Part shown: positions 1-5,641 of the stretch, piece by piece
Layout of the letters: the number at the start of each line of letters is the position of its first letter
How positions within the stretch are numbered: the first letter of the stretch is position 1
IMG/VR virus record: IMGVR_UViG_3300031951_000855
Coordinates: 1 to 30,130 of that record
Strand: one strand, 5' to 3'
Length of the DNA stretch: 30,130 nt
From: a virus
Program-made: the position numbers and the translations under genes
Notes under the pieces: generated by a model
What the model was told of the DNA's origin: nothing
The model's input: the letters and a program-made list of their open reading frames with translations, nothing else
Databases searched by the model: none

Positions 1-1089
1 GTCGTAGAACGCAGCAGTCACGTTCAAATCTTGCGACAGCTCCATGTACTTGTTCGCCACGTCCGACATCGTGTAGATCTTGTCGTCCCCACGCCAATGC
101 CGAAACACCCGACCATAGCGGTAGTCTGGCCTCACCGCCACGAACGTTATCGCGCTCGGGTGGTTCTCATCTCCACCAGCCCCGATGTCCACCCCAACGT
201 ACACAGGCCAATGCGCCGGAACATTCATCGGAGCCTGGATGTTGCGCCCCCGATCAAACGACGGGTACTTCAAGCCCTCGTCCTTCACAAACCGCCCGTA
301 AACCCGACGCTGTACCTCGGCCTCTGACTTACACATTGCGATGGTCCGGTGGATCTTCTCAAGCGTCCAGTGAGATGCTGTACCGTCCAAGAAGTACTGG
401 CAGTCAAACAGACTAGCCCGTAGCTTCTTCGCGAACGGCATCGCCTCCGTCTCTCCAGCCTTCGGCTCCATGCAAAGCCTCCAGAACTCCTGCCCCAAGG
501 TAGCCGTGAACACCATACTAAAGTAGCCATCTACGGCGTTTCGCCTGAAGTTGATCTCGTCCCACAACTCTAGCGGCAACTCCTCATCGCAAGCCACATA
601 ATCTACCGTACCAGACTGCAAGTGCTGCGCATCCTGAGCGTACGTCTTAAAGTAGAGCGCAACTCCGCTATTAAAGTAAATAGCACTGATGTCCCCTCGG
701 TTCTTGAACTCCGCCCTCCACCCATACTGCGGGTCATCCTTGAAATCGTCCTTCGGCAAGATGTCAGGCTTCCACTTCGTATGAAACTCCGCAGTCGCTA
801 TCTGCGCCGTAGGATACAAATACCAAAACTGCCTAGGCTGCCGCCTAAACCGCTTAGGCCACGCCTGCACATTGGTAGCATACTCCACTACCTTCCTAAT
901 CTGTGACGTGGACTTACCTAACTGGTTCGCCGCCGTAAGTAGCACTGTTCTATCGTCCGAGTCCAAGAACTCCCGACTCCACGTATAGTCCTTAAACCCA
1001 TAAATGTGAGGAAGCCCCCGAACCAACTTGGCCTTCTCTTGGAGGAGCTTGTACTTCTCAAGCTTTATCTGCTCAAGTTGATCACTCAA
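1..1089 (-). CDS. Terminase large subunit (ATPase-nuclease), C-terminus outside window
   Basis: DNA-packaging motor that translocates phage DNA into the procapsid and cuts it. The 363 residues visible hold a Walker A-like TAANQLGKST at about 52-61, a Walker B with catalytic acids VDYVACDEE at about 162-170, and the start of the RNase H-like nuclease domain, VYVGVDIGAGG, with the first metal-binding Asp near 301. The frame has no ATG before the Walker region and a stop just upstream, so the start is taken as TTG at 1089. An AAGGA lies 9 nt upstream, and the start overlaps the stop of the preceding gene by 4 nt (TTGA). The gene continues past position 1, so the rest of the nuclease domain is not seen. 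The identification is firm; the start codon is inferred. Confidence 0.93.
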   Translation of the reverse strand, partial: MSDQLEQIKLEKYKLLQEKAKLVRGLPHIYGFKDYTWSREFLDSDDRTVLLTAANQLGKSTSQIRKVVEYATNVQAWPKRFRRQPRQFWYLYPTAQIATAEFHTKWKPDILPKDDFKDDPQYGWRAEFKNRGDISAIYFNSGVALYFKTYAQDAQHLQSGTVDYVACDEELPLELWDEINFRRNAVDGYFSMVFTATLGQEFWRLCMEPKAGETEAMPFAKKLRASLFDCQYFLDGTASHWTLEKIHRTIAMCKSEAEVQRRVYGRFVKDEGLKYPSFDRGRNIQAPMNVPAHWPVYVGVDIGAGGDENHPSAITFVAVRPDYRYGRVFRHWRGDDKIYTMSDVANKYMELSQDLNVTAAFYD

Positions 1090-2096
1090 ACAAGTTCATC
1101 CTTATGGTTGGCCGTCACTTCTATGACATCTTGGATCGGTGGACCGGAGGACTGATGCGAAATCCCAGGCACCGCAGCCATCTCCTTCTCAAGTGCTGCA
1201 ATCTTCTCATCAATGTTCGCCGCAATAGATGCAAGGTCAGTAGTCTTAGTACTAGACGCTGCATTAAACACAGTAGTGTAGCTTGTAGTCTCCTGCTTCA
1301 TCATCGTAAGGTTCTTCGTCTCCGACCGCTGCACGTAGCCGCCCTTCGCACGAAGATCAACCATCGCAGCCGCTTTCAATACAAGCTCGATGATCTTAGC
1401 GTCCTGAATCGACCCATCCGCCTTCTGAAGCGGAATGTTGAGCACGTCCCGAATCCTCCGAGTCGAAAGGTTAAGCAACCCCTTCATTACCGCCTCATAC
1501 TCAGGCGGCCTACACAAAATATACGCAAGCACATGCGTCCCACTGTTGCAAAGGTTGTGAAAGTGCTCTCTCGATATGACTCCCAAATACACATTGCTCT
1601 GGTTCATAACCTCATTCCGAGTAGTAGCCACTCGGTCATGCTCCATCCAGAAGTTAGTGCGCAGTGCCTCCACCGATGCGGTGGGTTTATAGCTGTAGCG
1701 CTCCTCAAGCGTTCTAAGAAGCGTGTCCTCATCCTGGTTAATCATGTCCTCCGGGATCGACACTACAGACTTCTTCATCGACTCAGGAAGCAGATTGATA
1801 AAGGACCGAGGCTCTTCTAACTGCTGAATATATGTGTTGAAGGTGAGCTCTTTCTTTACCGTCGTGTCTTCTGCGAGCTTGCGTCTCCCAGTCTTTAAGC
1901 CGATCGGGTCTTGGTCAAGCGCTCGCTTTGCGTGGCTGATCTCAGCGTAGTGGGCTCGGGGGGATTCAAGGATGCCAGATTTCTTTGCCTCAAGTTCCTG
2001 CCTTGTTCTTTCGCAGTTCTCGTCGATGCGCTTGCGCTTCTCTGCCTCACGTAGTTGCCGTTTTTCCTCAGGTGTCATTAAGCACAGCATAGCCAC
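1086..2096 (-). CDS. Terminase-partner protein, possible small terminase subunit
   Basis: 336 residues, not recognised as a family. The N-terminal ~50 residues are highly charged and helical (TPEEKRQLREAEKRKR). The middle includes a possible DNA-binding helical stretch (STRRIRDVLNIPL), and the C-terminus has a coiled-coil-like IDEKIAALEKEMAAV segment. It is translationally coupled to the terminase large subunit, its stop overlapping that gene's TTG start. That is the classic position of a small terminase subunit, which recognises the packaging site, though 336 residues is long for one. The start is uncertain: GTG at 2096, ATG at 2090 and ATG at 2078 are all in frame and none has a clear Shine-Dalgarno sequence. 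The function is inferred from context only. Confidence 0.6.
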   Translation of the reverse strand: MAMLCLMTPEEKRQLREAEKRKRIDENCERTRQELEAKKSGILESPRAHYAEISHAKRALDQDPIGLKTGRRKLAEDTTVKKELTFNTYIQQLEEPRSFINLLPESMKKSVVSIPEDMINQDEDTLLRTLEERYSYKPTASVEALRTNFWMEHDRVATTRNEVMNQSNVYLGVISREHFHNLCNSGTHVLAYILCRPPEYEAVMKGLLNLSTRRIRDVLNIPLQKADGSIQDAKIIELVLKAAAMVDLRAKGGYVQRSETKNLTMMKQETTSYTTVFNAASSTKTTDLASIAANIDEKIAALEKEMAAVPGISHQSSGPPIQDVIEVTANHKDELV

Positions 2097-2140
2097 AAAT
2101 CAAGTCTTGTAAATCAAAAAAGTAAAAGTTGGATGGCGCA

Positions 2141-2161
2141 CGTTATTTAGACCAGGGCGAT
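2141..2161. repeat. Imperfect direct repeat, copy 1 (operator/promoter candidate)
   Basis: Reads CGTTATTTAGACCAGGGCGAT. It matches copy 2 at 2236-2255 except for a 1-nt insertion and two substitutions. The copies lie 95 bp apart upstream of the terminase gene pair. The function is unknown; a protein-binding or promoter element is possible. Confidence 0.5.
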
Positions 2162-2235
2162 TCGATTACGACCACGGGGCCACCGCGCACCCCCACCCCC
2201 CCGTATCCCTTTGTTTTTATTGGGCTTTTCAGTGT

Positions 2236-2255
2236 CGTTATTTTACCAGGGCTAT
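2236..2255. repeat. Imperfect direct repeat, copy 2
   Basis: Reads CGTTATTTTACCAGGGCTAT, in the same orientation as copy 1 at 2141-2161. The shared core is CGTTATTT followed by ACCAGGGC. Confidence 0.5.
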
Positions 2256-2350
2256 CCTGTTGTTATCATTGCACAATCCACCGAGTCGATCGGCTGGAGA
2301 TTTTACGGGGTTTGGGCTCGGGGGGTTCGGTTCCGACTTTGGTTCGGAGG

Positions 2351-2390
2351 GCACCGAGGCACCGAGGCACCGAGACACCGAGGCACGGAG
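2351..2390. repeat. Five tandem 8-bp units (GCACCGAG)
   Basis: Five back-to-back octamers: three GCACCGAG, then ACACCGAG, then GCACGGAG. The array is in non-coding DNA and is followed 14 bp later by a different octamer array. Such arrays expand and contract by slippage; a binding role is possible. Confidence 0.9.
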
Positions 2391-2404
2391 GACCTATTTG
2401 CGAG

Positions 2405-2449
2405 GGTTCGGGGGTTCGGGGGTTCGGGGGTTCGGGGGTTCGGGGGTTC
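2405..2449. repeat. Five tandem 8-bp units (GGTTCGGG) plus a partial copy
   Basis: Five perfect GGTTCGGG units followed by GGTTC. The G-runs recur every 8 bp on the plus strand, so this strand could form a G-quadruplex-like structure. The unit length equals that of the neighbouring GCACCGAG array although the sequence differs. Confidence 0.9.
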
Positions 2450-2651
2450 TATGCAAGGACTAAGCCAAGGACCAGGTCATTATTTTTTCTACTTGAAGTA
2501 TCTTTTCTAAGTACTTGTAATCATTCAGGGTTTACATAATTACCCTTATCAGAAGTAGAAGTCTTACTTATGACCCTTGTTTTTATTAGGTTTTTCCTGG
2601 TCGGTTGGTTCGGGTGTCTACTATATAGAGAGGACCGAGAGCTCTGCGATT

Positions 2652-2679
2652 TTGGTTGAGAGTGTAAAATTTATATACA
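2652..2679 (+). promoter_or_regulatory. Candidate sigma70-type promoter for the rightward small-gene operon
   Basis: TTGGTT (2652-2657), a 16-bp spacer and TATACA (2674-2679), followed by an A-rich stretch. It lies about 120 bp before the first credible start codon at 2797. It was assigned by eye against the TTGACA/TATAAT consensus only. Confidence 0.4.
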
Positions 2680-2796
2680 TGTCTAAAAATAATACAAAAA
2701 AGTGATGGTGTGTCTTTTGAGATGTGTTTGATTTTATTAGGTTTTGACTTTGGCATGGTCTCTGCATTATATCCTTATGAAAGCGAGGACTACAGA

Positions 2797-3084
2797 ATGA
2801 AAGTAATAACTACAGTTAGAACAAACGAGTATCAGTTAGTCGGCAAGCGTGTCGAGTTAGCATGCTCAAGCATTGAAAATGCTTCAAAGGTTTTCAGAGA
2901 CTTCATTGAGTCGAACGATTTCGGGGCATCTCTATGCGCTGAGGCATTTATCAAGGAAGGACGCAAAATCATTGCAAGGATTAGCTATAACGGCAAGGTT
3001 TGGGAATTTGACGGAACAATCCACAACTATGATTCTGCTAAACTATTGTTCAACCCATTCAAAACAAAAGGAGAAAAACTGTGA
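2797..3084 (+). CDS. Hypothetical early protein, 95 aa
   Basis: First gene of the rightward operon, function not recognised. The frame is open further upstream (GTG at 2710, ATG at 2722). ATG 2797 is chosen because it follows GAGGACTA (2785-2792), the ribosome-binding cassette that recurs in front of many genes here, and because the residues upstream look unlike a gene start. The protein is mixed alpha/beta in character, with no signal peptide, membrane segment or catalytic motif. Its stop overlaps the next gene's GTG start by 4 nt, with AAGGAG just upstream, indicating translational coupling. Confidence 0.7.
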   Translation: MKVITTVRTNEYQLVGKRVELACSSIENASKVFRDFIESNDFGASLCAEAFIKEGRKIIARISYNGKVWEFDGTIHNYDSAKLLFNPFKTKGEKL

Positions 3085-3410
3085 ATACTCAAACAAAAAT
3101 CGCAAAAGAGTTTTCACGAATTGTCACCGAATGGCTAGGAAAAGAAACGATGCTCAAAGTCATTCGGGAGAATCAAGACAATGTCGGCACAATGTATGAG
3201 GATTGTTGTGCGACGGGAAATTATTGTGATTCCAATATGGCAATGCTTGAAGCTTTCGAAAACACTTTGGAAAGAGAGTTTCAAGTTTCTTACGGAATCA
3301 ATGGAGAGGAAACTCCGGAAACTTTGAAGGCTCATGATGCGGATTGCGATTTGTGGAATGCAGCGTGGGACATGGCAAAAAAGAATCTGTATTGGATTGG
3401 AAAGGAATAA
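3081..3410 (+). CDS. Hypothetical phage protein, 109 aa
   Basis: Starts at GTG 3081 overlapping the previous stop (GTGA), with AAGGAG 7 nt upstream. The protein is acidic and mostly helical. Its middle stretch, CDSNMAMLEAFE, followed by an Asp/Trp-rich C-terminal helix (DADCDLWNAAWDMAKK), resembles small uncharacterised proteins common in phage early regions, which I recognise only as a style. No enzyme motif is seen. Three Cys lie close together (CCATGNYC), but the spacing does not make a standard zinc site. Confidence 0.75.
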   Translation: MNTQTKIAKEFSRIVTEWLGKETMLKVIRENQDNVGTMYEDCCATGNYCDSNMAMLEAFENTLEREFQVSYGINGEETPETLKAHDADCDLWNAAWDMAKKNLYWIGKE

Positions 3411-3412
3411 AT

Positions 3413-3529
3413 ATGAAAACATTGGGGGGTTTTGATTTCGGGGGTGTTTTGATTTTTGGATTAGGAATTGCGTCGATCATTTGCACGGTGCAAGTGTTCG
3501 GGAACGCAATTCAATTTTTGAACAAATGA
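3413..3529 (+). CDS. Small single-pass membrane protein, 38 aa
   Basis: ATG 3413 follows AAGGA (3402-3406) at a good distance; a longer in-frame version from 3344 would sit inside the previous gene. The product has one hydrophobic segment, about residues 10-30 (GVLIFGLGIASIICTVQVFG), flanked by few charges, so it is probably a membrane peptide. The function is unknown. It ends 7 nt before the next start codon, and the GAGGACTA cassette of that gene overlaps its stop. Confidence 0.6.
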   Translation: MKTLGGFDFGGVLIFGLGIASIICTVQVFGNAIQFLNK

Positions 3530-3536
3530 GGACTAT

Positions 3537-3830
3537 ATGACACAAGCACAGATTGAAAGAATCGAAGAGAGACTGAACAAAATCGACACCGAGCAAGCGT
3601 ATTTGGAAATGCTGAATGAGTGTTACGAAACTGTAGAAATTTGCGGGCACACTTATGATGCCGGATACGCTTTGAAGGAAATTGATCCCGTGGCTTTCCG
3701 TTGTGGCCACGCTGATTACATTTCCTCGATGCTTGACGACGAATGGATTGAGGTTTCCGGAGAGTTCTATCTCCAAACCGAAGTCCAAGAGCTCTTGGAA
3801 GAGTTCGAAATGAACCTAGAAAACAACTAA
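3537..3830 (+). CDS. Hypothetical early protein, 97 aa
   Basis: Preceded by GAGGACTA (3528-3535) directly before ATG. The N-terminus is a predicted helix (IERIEERLNKIDTEQAYLEML). The centre, AGYALKEIDPVAFRCGHADY, is a pattern I associate with uncharacterised phage proteins, and the C-terminus is an acidic helix. No catalytic motif is seen. It is part of the same closely spaced small-gene run. Confidence 0.75.
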   Translation: MTQAQIERIEERLNKIDTEQAYLEMLNECYETVEICGHTYDAGYALKEIDPVAFRCGHADYISSMLDDEWIEVSGEFYLQTEVQELLEEFEMNLENN

Positions 3831-3850
3831 CTAAAAAGAAAGAGGACTAT

Positions 3851-4099
3851 ATGAACAAGAACGAGCTGGAGAAATTTTTAAAAGGCAAATGGTGTGACTT
3901 ACAACTCCTGGTCTTGGATTACAAAACCGAGAAAGAGCGAACAGAAAGACTCGATGAGTTGGATTCGGTAAACTATCGGGGTGCAACCCTTGGCAGAGAA
4001 GTCCGATACTTCGACTTGAAAACCAAATCACTGAACGATTCAAGAAAAGGAATTCCCGTAGTTCTTTCATCTTGGGAAATGAAAAAGGAGGTTGTATGA
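3851..4099 (+). CDS. Hypothetical early protein, 82 aa
   Basis: ATG 3851 follows GAGGACTA (3842-3849). The protein is charged and mixed alpha/beta, with no recognised domain, signal or membrane segment. The stop TGA overlaps the ATG of the next gene (ATGA at 4096-4099), and the next gene's Shine-Dalgarno AAAGGAGG lies inside this gene's last codons, so the two are coupled. Confidence 0.7.
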   Translation: MNKNELEKFLKGKWCDLQLLVLDYKTEKERTERLDELDSVNYRGATLGREVRYFDLKTKSLNDSRKGIPVVLSSWEMKKEVV

Positions 4100-4344
4100 G
4101 TCAACTTTATTCTGCCCCCTACCACGTACTCTCAAGACATTCGAAAAAAATGGATTCGATCTTTAAGAAACATTCTCTCGAATGGGAAGTTGAGGAAGTC
4201 CTAACCACTGATGACAATGGCAACCCGAAAGAGGTTGCCGGAACCCTTACAGGTGAATTGCATAACCTCAAAAGCTTCTTCAAAGGAGCGGGGTTCAGTG
4301 TGTCTGAAGTAACGGCTATGGTAACCAAATATGACAACACTTAA
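4096..4344 (+). CDS. Hypothetical early protein, 82 aa
   Basis: ATG 4096 is chosen over an in-frame ATG at 4072 because a strong AAAGGAGG sits just before it and it overlaps the upstream stop. The protein has a Lys/His-rich N-terminal half and a small hydrophobic C-terminus. No family is recognised. It overlaps the start of the XRE regulator by 14 nt, so it may be co-expressed with the regulator. Confidence 0.7.
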   Translation: MSQLYSAPYHVLSRHSKKMDSIFKKHSLEWEVEEVLTTDDNGNPKEVAGTLTGELHNLKSFFKGAGFSVSEVTAMVTKYDNT

Positions 4345-4765
4345 GCAACTCAGGAAGGGGCGGGGCATCTCTCAGGGTGCCCTTGCCCAACTCCTTCAGG
4401 AGAAGAGGGGCGGGAAGGGTTTGCAAGGTCCGATTTCGGTCATCGAAGCCGGAAAGATCTCACCCACCGTCAAGAGACTAGCGGACATATTAGATGCCCT
4501 TGGATACCGTCTAGAATTGACAGCCAAGACTCGGGGTGCTGCCCCGATACCCCTAGACCTAGCGTCTTTGCTAGGAAACGGACCGGGAAAAACTCCAGCC
4601 GAAGGTCCCCCGCGCGGAAAGGATGCCCCCGAAAAGGAAGCCAACGCCCTGGAAGCTACTCCAAACCAGAGCTCCGAAGTTCCCTTGGAAAACCCCATAG
4701 AGACTTCCCCGGTTCAAAATGTTGAAGGACTAGAATCGTTACTTTTGACGATTCTAAACAAATAG
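4331..4765 (+). CDS. XRE-type helix-turn-helix regulator, 144 aa
   Basis: Residues 3-65 fit the Cro/C1 (XRE) fold: LKQLRKGRGISQGALAQLL, then a loop, ISVIEAGKISPTVKRLADIL, then ALGYRLELTAK. The pattern 'S-Q-x-x-L-A ... S-x-I-E-x-G-K-x-x-P-x-x-x-x-L' is diagnostic. The first two helices are separated by a slightly extended Gly/Lys-rich insert. Residues ~75-144 are Pro/Ala/Glu-rich and probably disordered, with a short hydrophobic tail (GLESLLLTILN) that could mediate oligomerisation. A perfect 16-bp palindrome (4763-4778) overlaps its stop and could be an operator. No integrase is in the window, so an early-gene switch is as likely as a lysogeny repressor. Confidence 0.85.
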   Translation: MTTLKQLRKGRGISQGALAQLLQEKRGGKGLQGPISVIEAGKISPTVKRLADILDALGYRLELTAKTRGAAPIPLDLASLLGNGPGKTPAEGPPRGKDAPEKEANALEATPNQSSEVPLENPIETSPVQNVEGLESLLLTILNK

Positions 4766-4778
4766 GGTTCGAACCCTA
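4763..4778. promoter_or_regulatory. Perfect 16-bp palindrome after the XRE gene
   Basis: TAGGGTTC followed by GAACCCTA, perfectly two-fold symmetric, with the XRE gene's stop codon inside it. The size and symmetry suit a dimeric HTH protein. The core GGTTCGAACC also matches a tRNA T-arm, but no acceptor or other arms surround it. Confidence 0.45.
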
Positions 4779-4793
4779 AAGAGAGGACTAACT

Positions 4794-4979
4794 ATGAAAA
4801 CCAAACCATTTAAATATCTAAAGCATAAGGGACTAACCATTTACATTGATTGGAGCATACCCGGTGAGCTCACTGTAGACACTTGGGGCAAGGACTCCGA
4901 GGGCAAGACCTGGACTCTGAAAACTCCAGTCAAGAAAACCCCTCCCAAGAAGACTACCCGTGCGCAAAGGATGCGCTGA
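4794..4979 (+). CDS. Small basic protein, 61 aa
   Basis: ATG follows GAGGACTAAC (4783-4792). Residues 1-40 look beta-stranded (YLKHKGLTIYIDWSIPGELTVDTW). The last 20 are Lys/Pro/Arg-rich (VKKTPPKKTTRAQRMR), suggesting nucleic-acid contact. The final codons are formed by the first copy of a hairpin repeat (4962-4976), so the C-terminus may be shaped by that DNA element. The function is unknown. It is the last gene of the rightward cluster and faces the leftward tRNA-like gene. Confidence 0.6.
   Translation: MKTKPFKYLKHKGLTIYIDWSIPGELTVDTWGKDSEGKTWTLKTPVKKTPPKKTTRAQRMR
4962..4976. repeat. GCGCA-AAGGA-TGCGC hairpin repeat, copy 1
   Basis: Perfect 5-bp arms GCGCA/TGCGC around the loop AAGGA, at the 3' end of the 4794-4979 gene. 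The same unit recurs at 5092-5105 and 5627-5641. Confidence 0.75.
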
Positions 4980-4983
4980 AGAA

Positions 4984-5062
4984 TGGCAAGGGGAGAGGGA
5001 CTCGAACCCTCCACTGACCAACCCGTTTCGGTGGCTGCTCTCGACCCCTGAGCTATCCCCCT
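4984..5062 (-). tRNA. tRNA-like gene with encoded CCA and an atypical anticodon arm
   Basis: Read on the minus strand from 5062: a 7-bp acceptor stem (AGGGGGA with TCCCCTT, one G.U), TA at 8-9, a D-arm stem GCTC/GAGC, a perfect T-arm GAGGG-TTCGAGT-CCCTC, discriminator G and an encoded CCA. These fit a tRNA well. The anticodon region does not. No standard 5-bp stem with a 7-nt loop carrying U33 can be drawn; the nearest reading is CCGAAAC, which would give GAA (Phe) with C in place of U33. The arm instead folds as an extended hairpin. It is either a decayed or unusual tRNA, or a tRNA mimic. Its 5' end overlaps the stop of the 5053-5304 gene. Confidence 0.6.
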
Positions 5063-5304
5063 TTGGGTAGACTATCTCGCCGAGCGTTCGCGCGCAAAGG
5101 ATGCACGGGTCTAGTTCGGTACATTTTAAAAAGATCCTTCATGGCTTGAATAACAAAAGGGTCAGAAGTTTGACTCAATACATGACTTTTTATGTACGAC
5201 CTGGTGTATTTTACATGGGGGTAGGACTTGTCATTTAGTAGGTCAAAAGCGAGGTCACCGACGGGTGATGGGTCATTTTTCAGGGCAGATAGAAATTTTT
5301 TCAT
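5053..5304 (-). CDS. YozE-like small helical protein, 83 aa
   Basis: Residues 1-65 resemble the YozE SAM-like helical domain: FLSALKNDPSPVGDLAFDLL, then a D-x-x-YP segment, an aromatic Y-I turn, and a last helix (AMKDLFKMY). That family is small and of unknown function. ATG 5304 has GGAG upstream. The last ~18 residues (RPVHPLRANARRDSLPKGG) look non-native. They are encoded by the hairpin repeat at 5092-5105 and by the 5' end of the tRNA-like gene, which suggests the original stop was lost by rearrangement. Confidence 0.65.
   Translation of the reverse strand: MKKFLSALKNDPSPVGDLAFDLLNDKSYPHVKYTRSYIKSHVLSQTSDPFVIQAMKDLFKMYRTRPVHPLRANARRDSLPKGG
5092..5105. repeat. GCGCA-AAGGA-TGCAC hairpin repeat, copy 2
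   Basis: Second copy of the unit, with one arm mismatch, inside the last codons of the minus-strand 5053-5304 gene. Confidence 0.7.
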
Positions 5305-5586
5305 GTCTTCATCTCCAATATAACTATAGCAGGGCAGATAGGGCAGATAGGGCAGATATTTGCCTGAAAGTAATACAGCGTTTGTAGCTCGCTGTACACC
5401 CCTCTAGCTATATTCTTATAACTAAAGTTATATATATTATCTGTCCTATGTGCCCTATATAGGTAAGTACTATGTAACTACTAAGAAATTACAGGGCAGA
5501 TGGGTCAAAATCTATCTGCCCTGATCTGCCCTATCTGCCCTTGAACCCCCGATCCACCGACTCAACTATCCACGCACCCCCCAAAC
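5305..5586. other. Candidate replication origin: inverted iterons around an AT-rich palindromic core
   Basis: Three tandem GGGCAGATA units at 5332-5358 (another at 5283-5291) face inverted units TATCTGCCC at 5513-5521 and 5532-5540, with GATCTGCCC between them. A lone forward copy lies near 5494. The intervening ~150 bp is AT-rich and holds the palindromes TATAACT-AA-AGTTATA (5417-5432) and CCTATATAGG (5454-5463). No gene fits here, and the primase-helicase gene lies next to it. Iterons plus an AT-rich unwinding region beside the initiator gene are the usual design of a phage or plasmid origin. Function is inferred. Confidence 0.55.
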
Positions 5587-5617
5587 AAAAAACCCCCCGA
5601 GCCACCGACTCGGAGGG
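5587..5617 (-). terminator. Intrinsic terminator of the primase-helicase gene
   Basis: On the minus strand, CCCTCCGAG pairs with CTCGGGGGG (one mismatch) around a short loop and is followed by TTTTTTG. It lies 24 nt past the primase-helicase stop codon. Confidence 0.8.
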
Positions 5618-5626
5618 TCTTCATAC

Positions 5627-5641
5627 ACGCAAAGGATGCGC
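5627..5641. repeat. ACGCA-AAGGA-TGCGC hairpin repeat, copy 3
   Basis: Third copy of the unit, immediately after the stop codon of the primase-helicase and before its terminator. The arms are 4 bp (CGCA/TGCG). Confidence 0.7.

Larger units (their letters stand above)
2097..2796. other. Gene-free control region between leftward packaging genes and rightward early genes
   Basis: About 700 bp with no convincing gene. Short open frames here are Pro/Arg/Gly-rich products of the repeats. It holds two similar 20-nt elements (2141-2161, 2236-2255), two adjacent families of 8-bp tandem repeats (2351-2390, 2405-2449), a more AT-rich right half and a promoter-like site at 2652-2679 pointing to the rightward genes. 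Since transcription diverges from here, promoters for both directions are expected. Confidence 0.7.

Noticed and set aside
1104-1820. Long plus-strand open frame (238 codons) antisense to the terminase partner gene
   Set aside because: Arg/His/Leu-rich translation with no ribosome-binding site. The minus-strand gene fits the operon and overlaps the terminase start.
2351-2449. CRISPR array
   Set aside because: The units are 8 bp and contiguous, without spacers, and no cas gene is present.
2129-2539. Overlapping plus-strand frames through the tandem octamers
   Set aside because: The products simply translate the 8-bp repeats in several frames, and no Shine-Dalgarno was seen.
4612-4629. Fourth copy of the GCGCAAAGGATGC hairpin
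   Set aside because: Only AAAGGATGC is shared and the inverted arms are absent. It lies in the coding tail of the XRE gene, so it may be chance.
4331-4765. Lysogeny module around the XRE regulator
   Set aside because: No integrase, excisionase, attachment site or antirepressor is visible in the window; one HTH protein is not enough.
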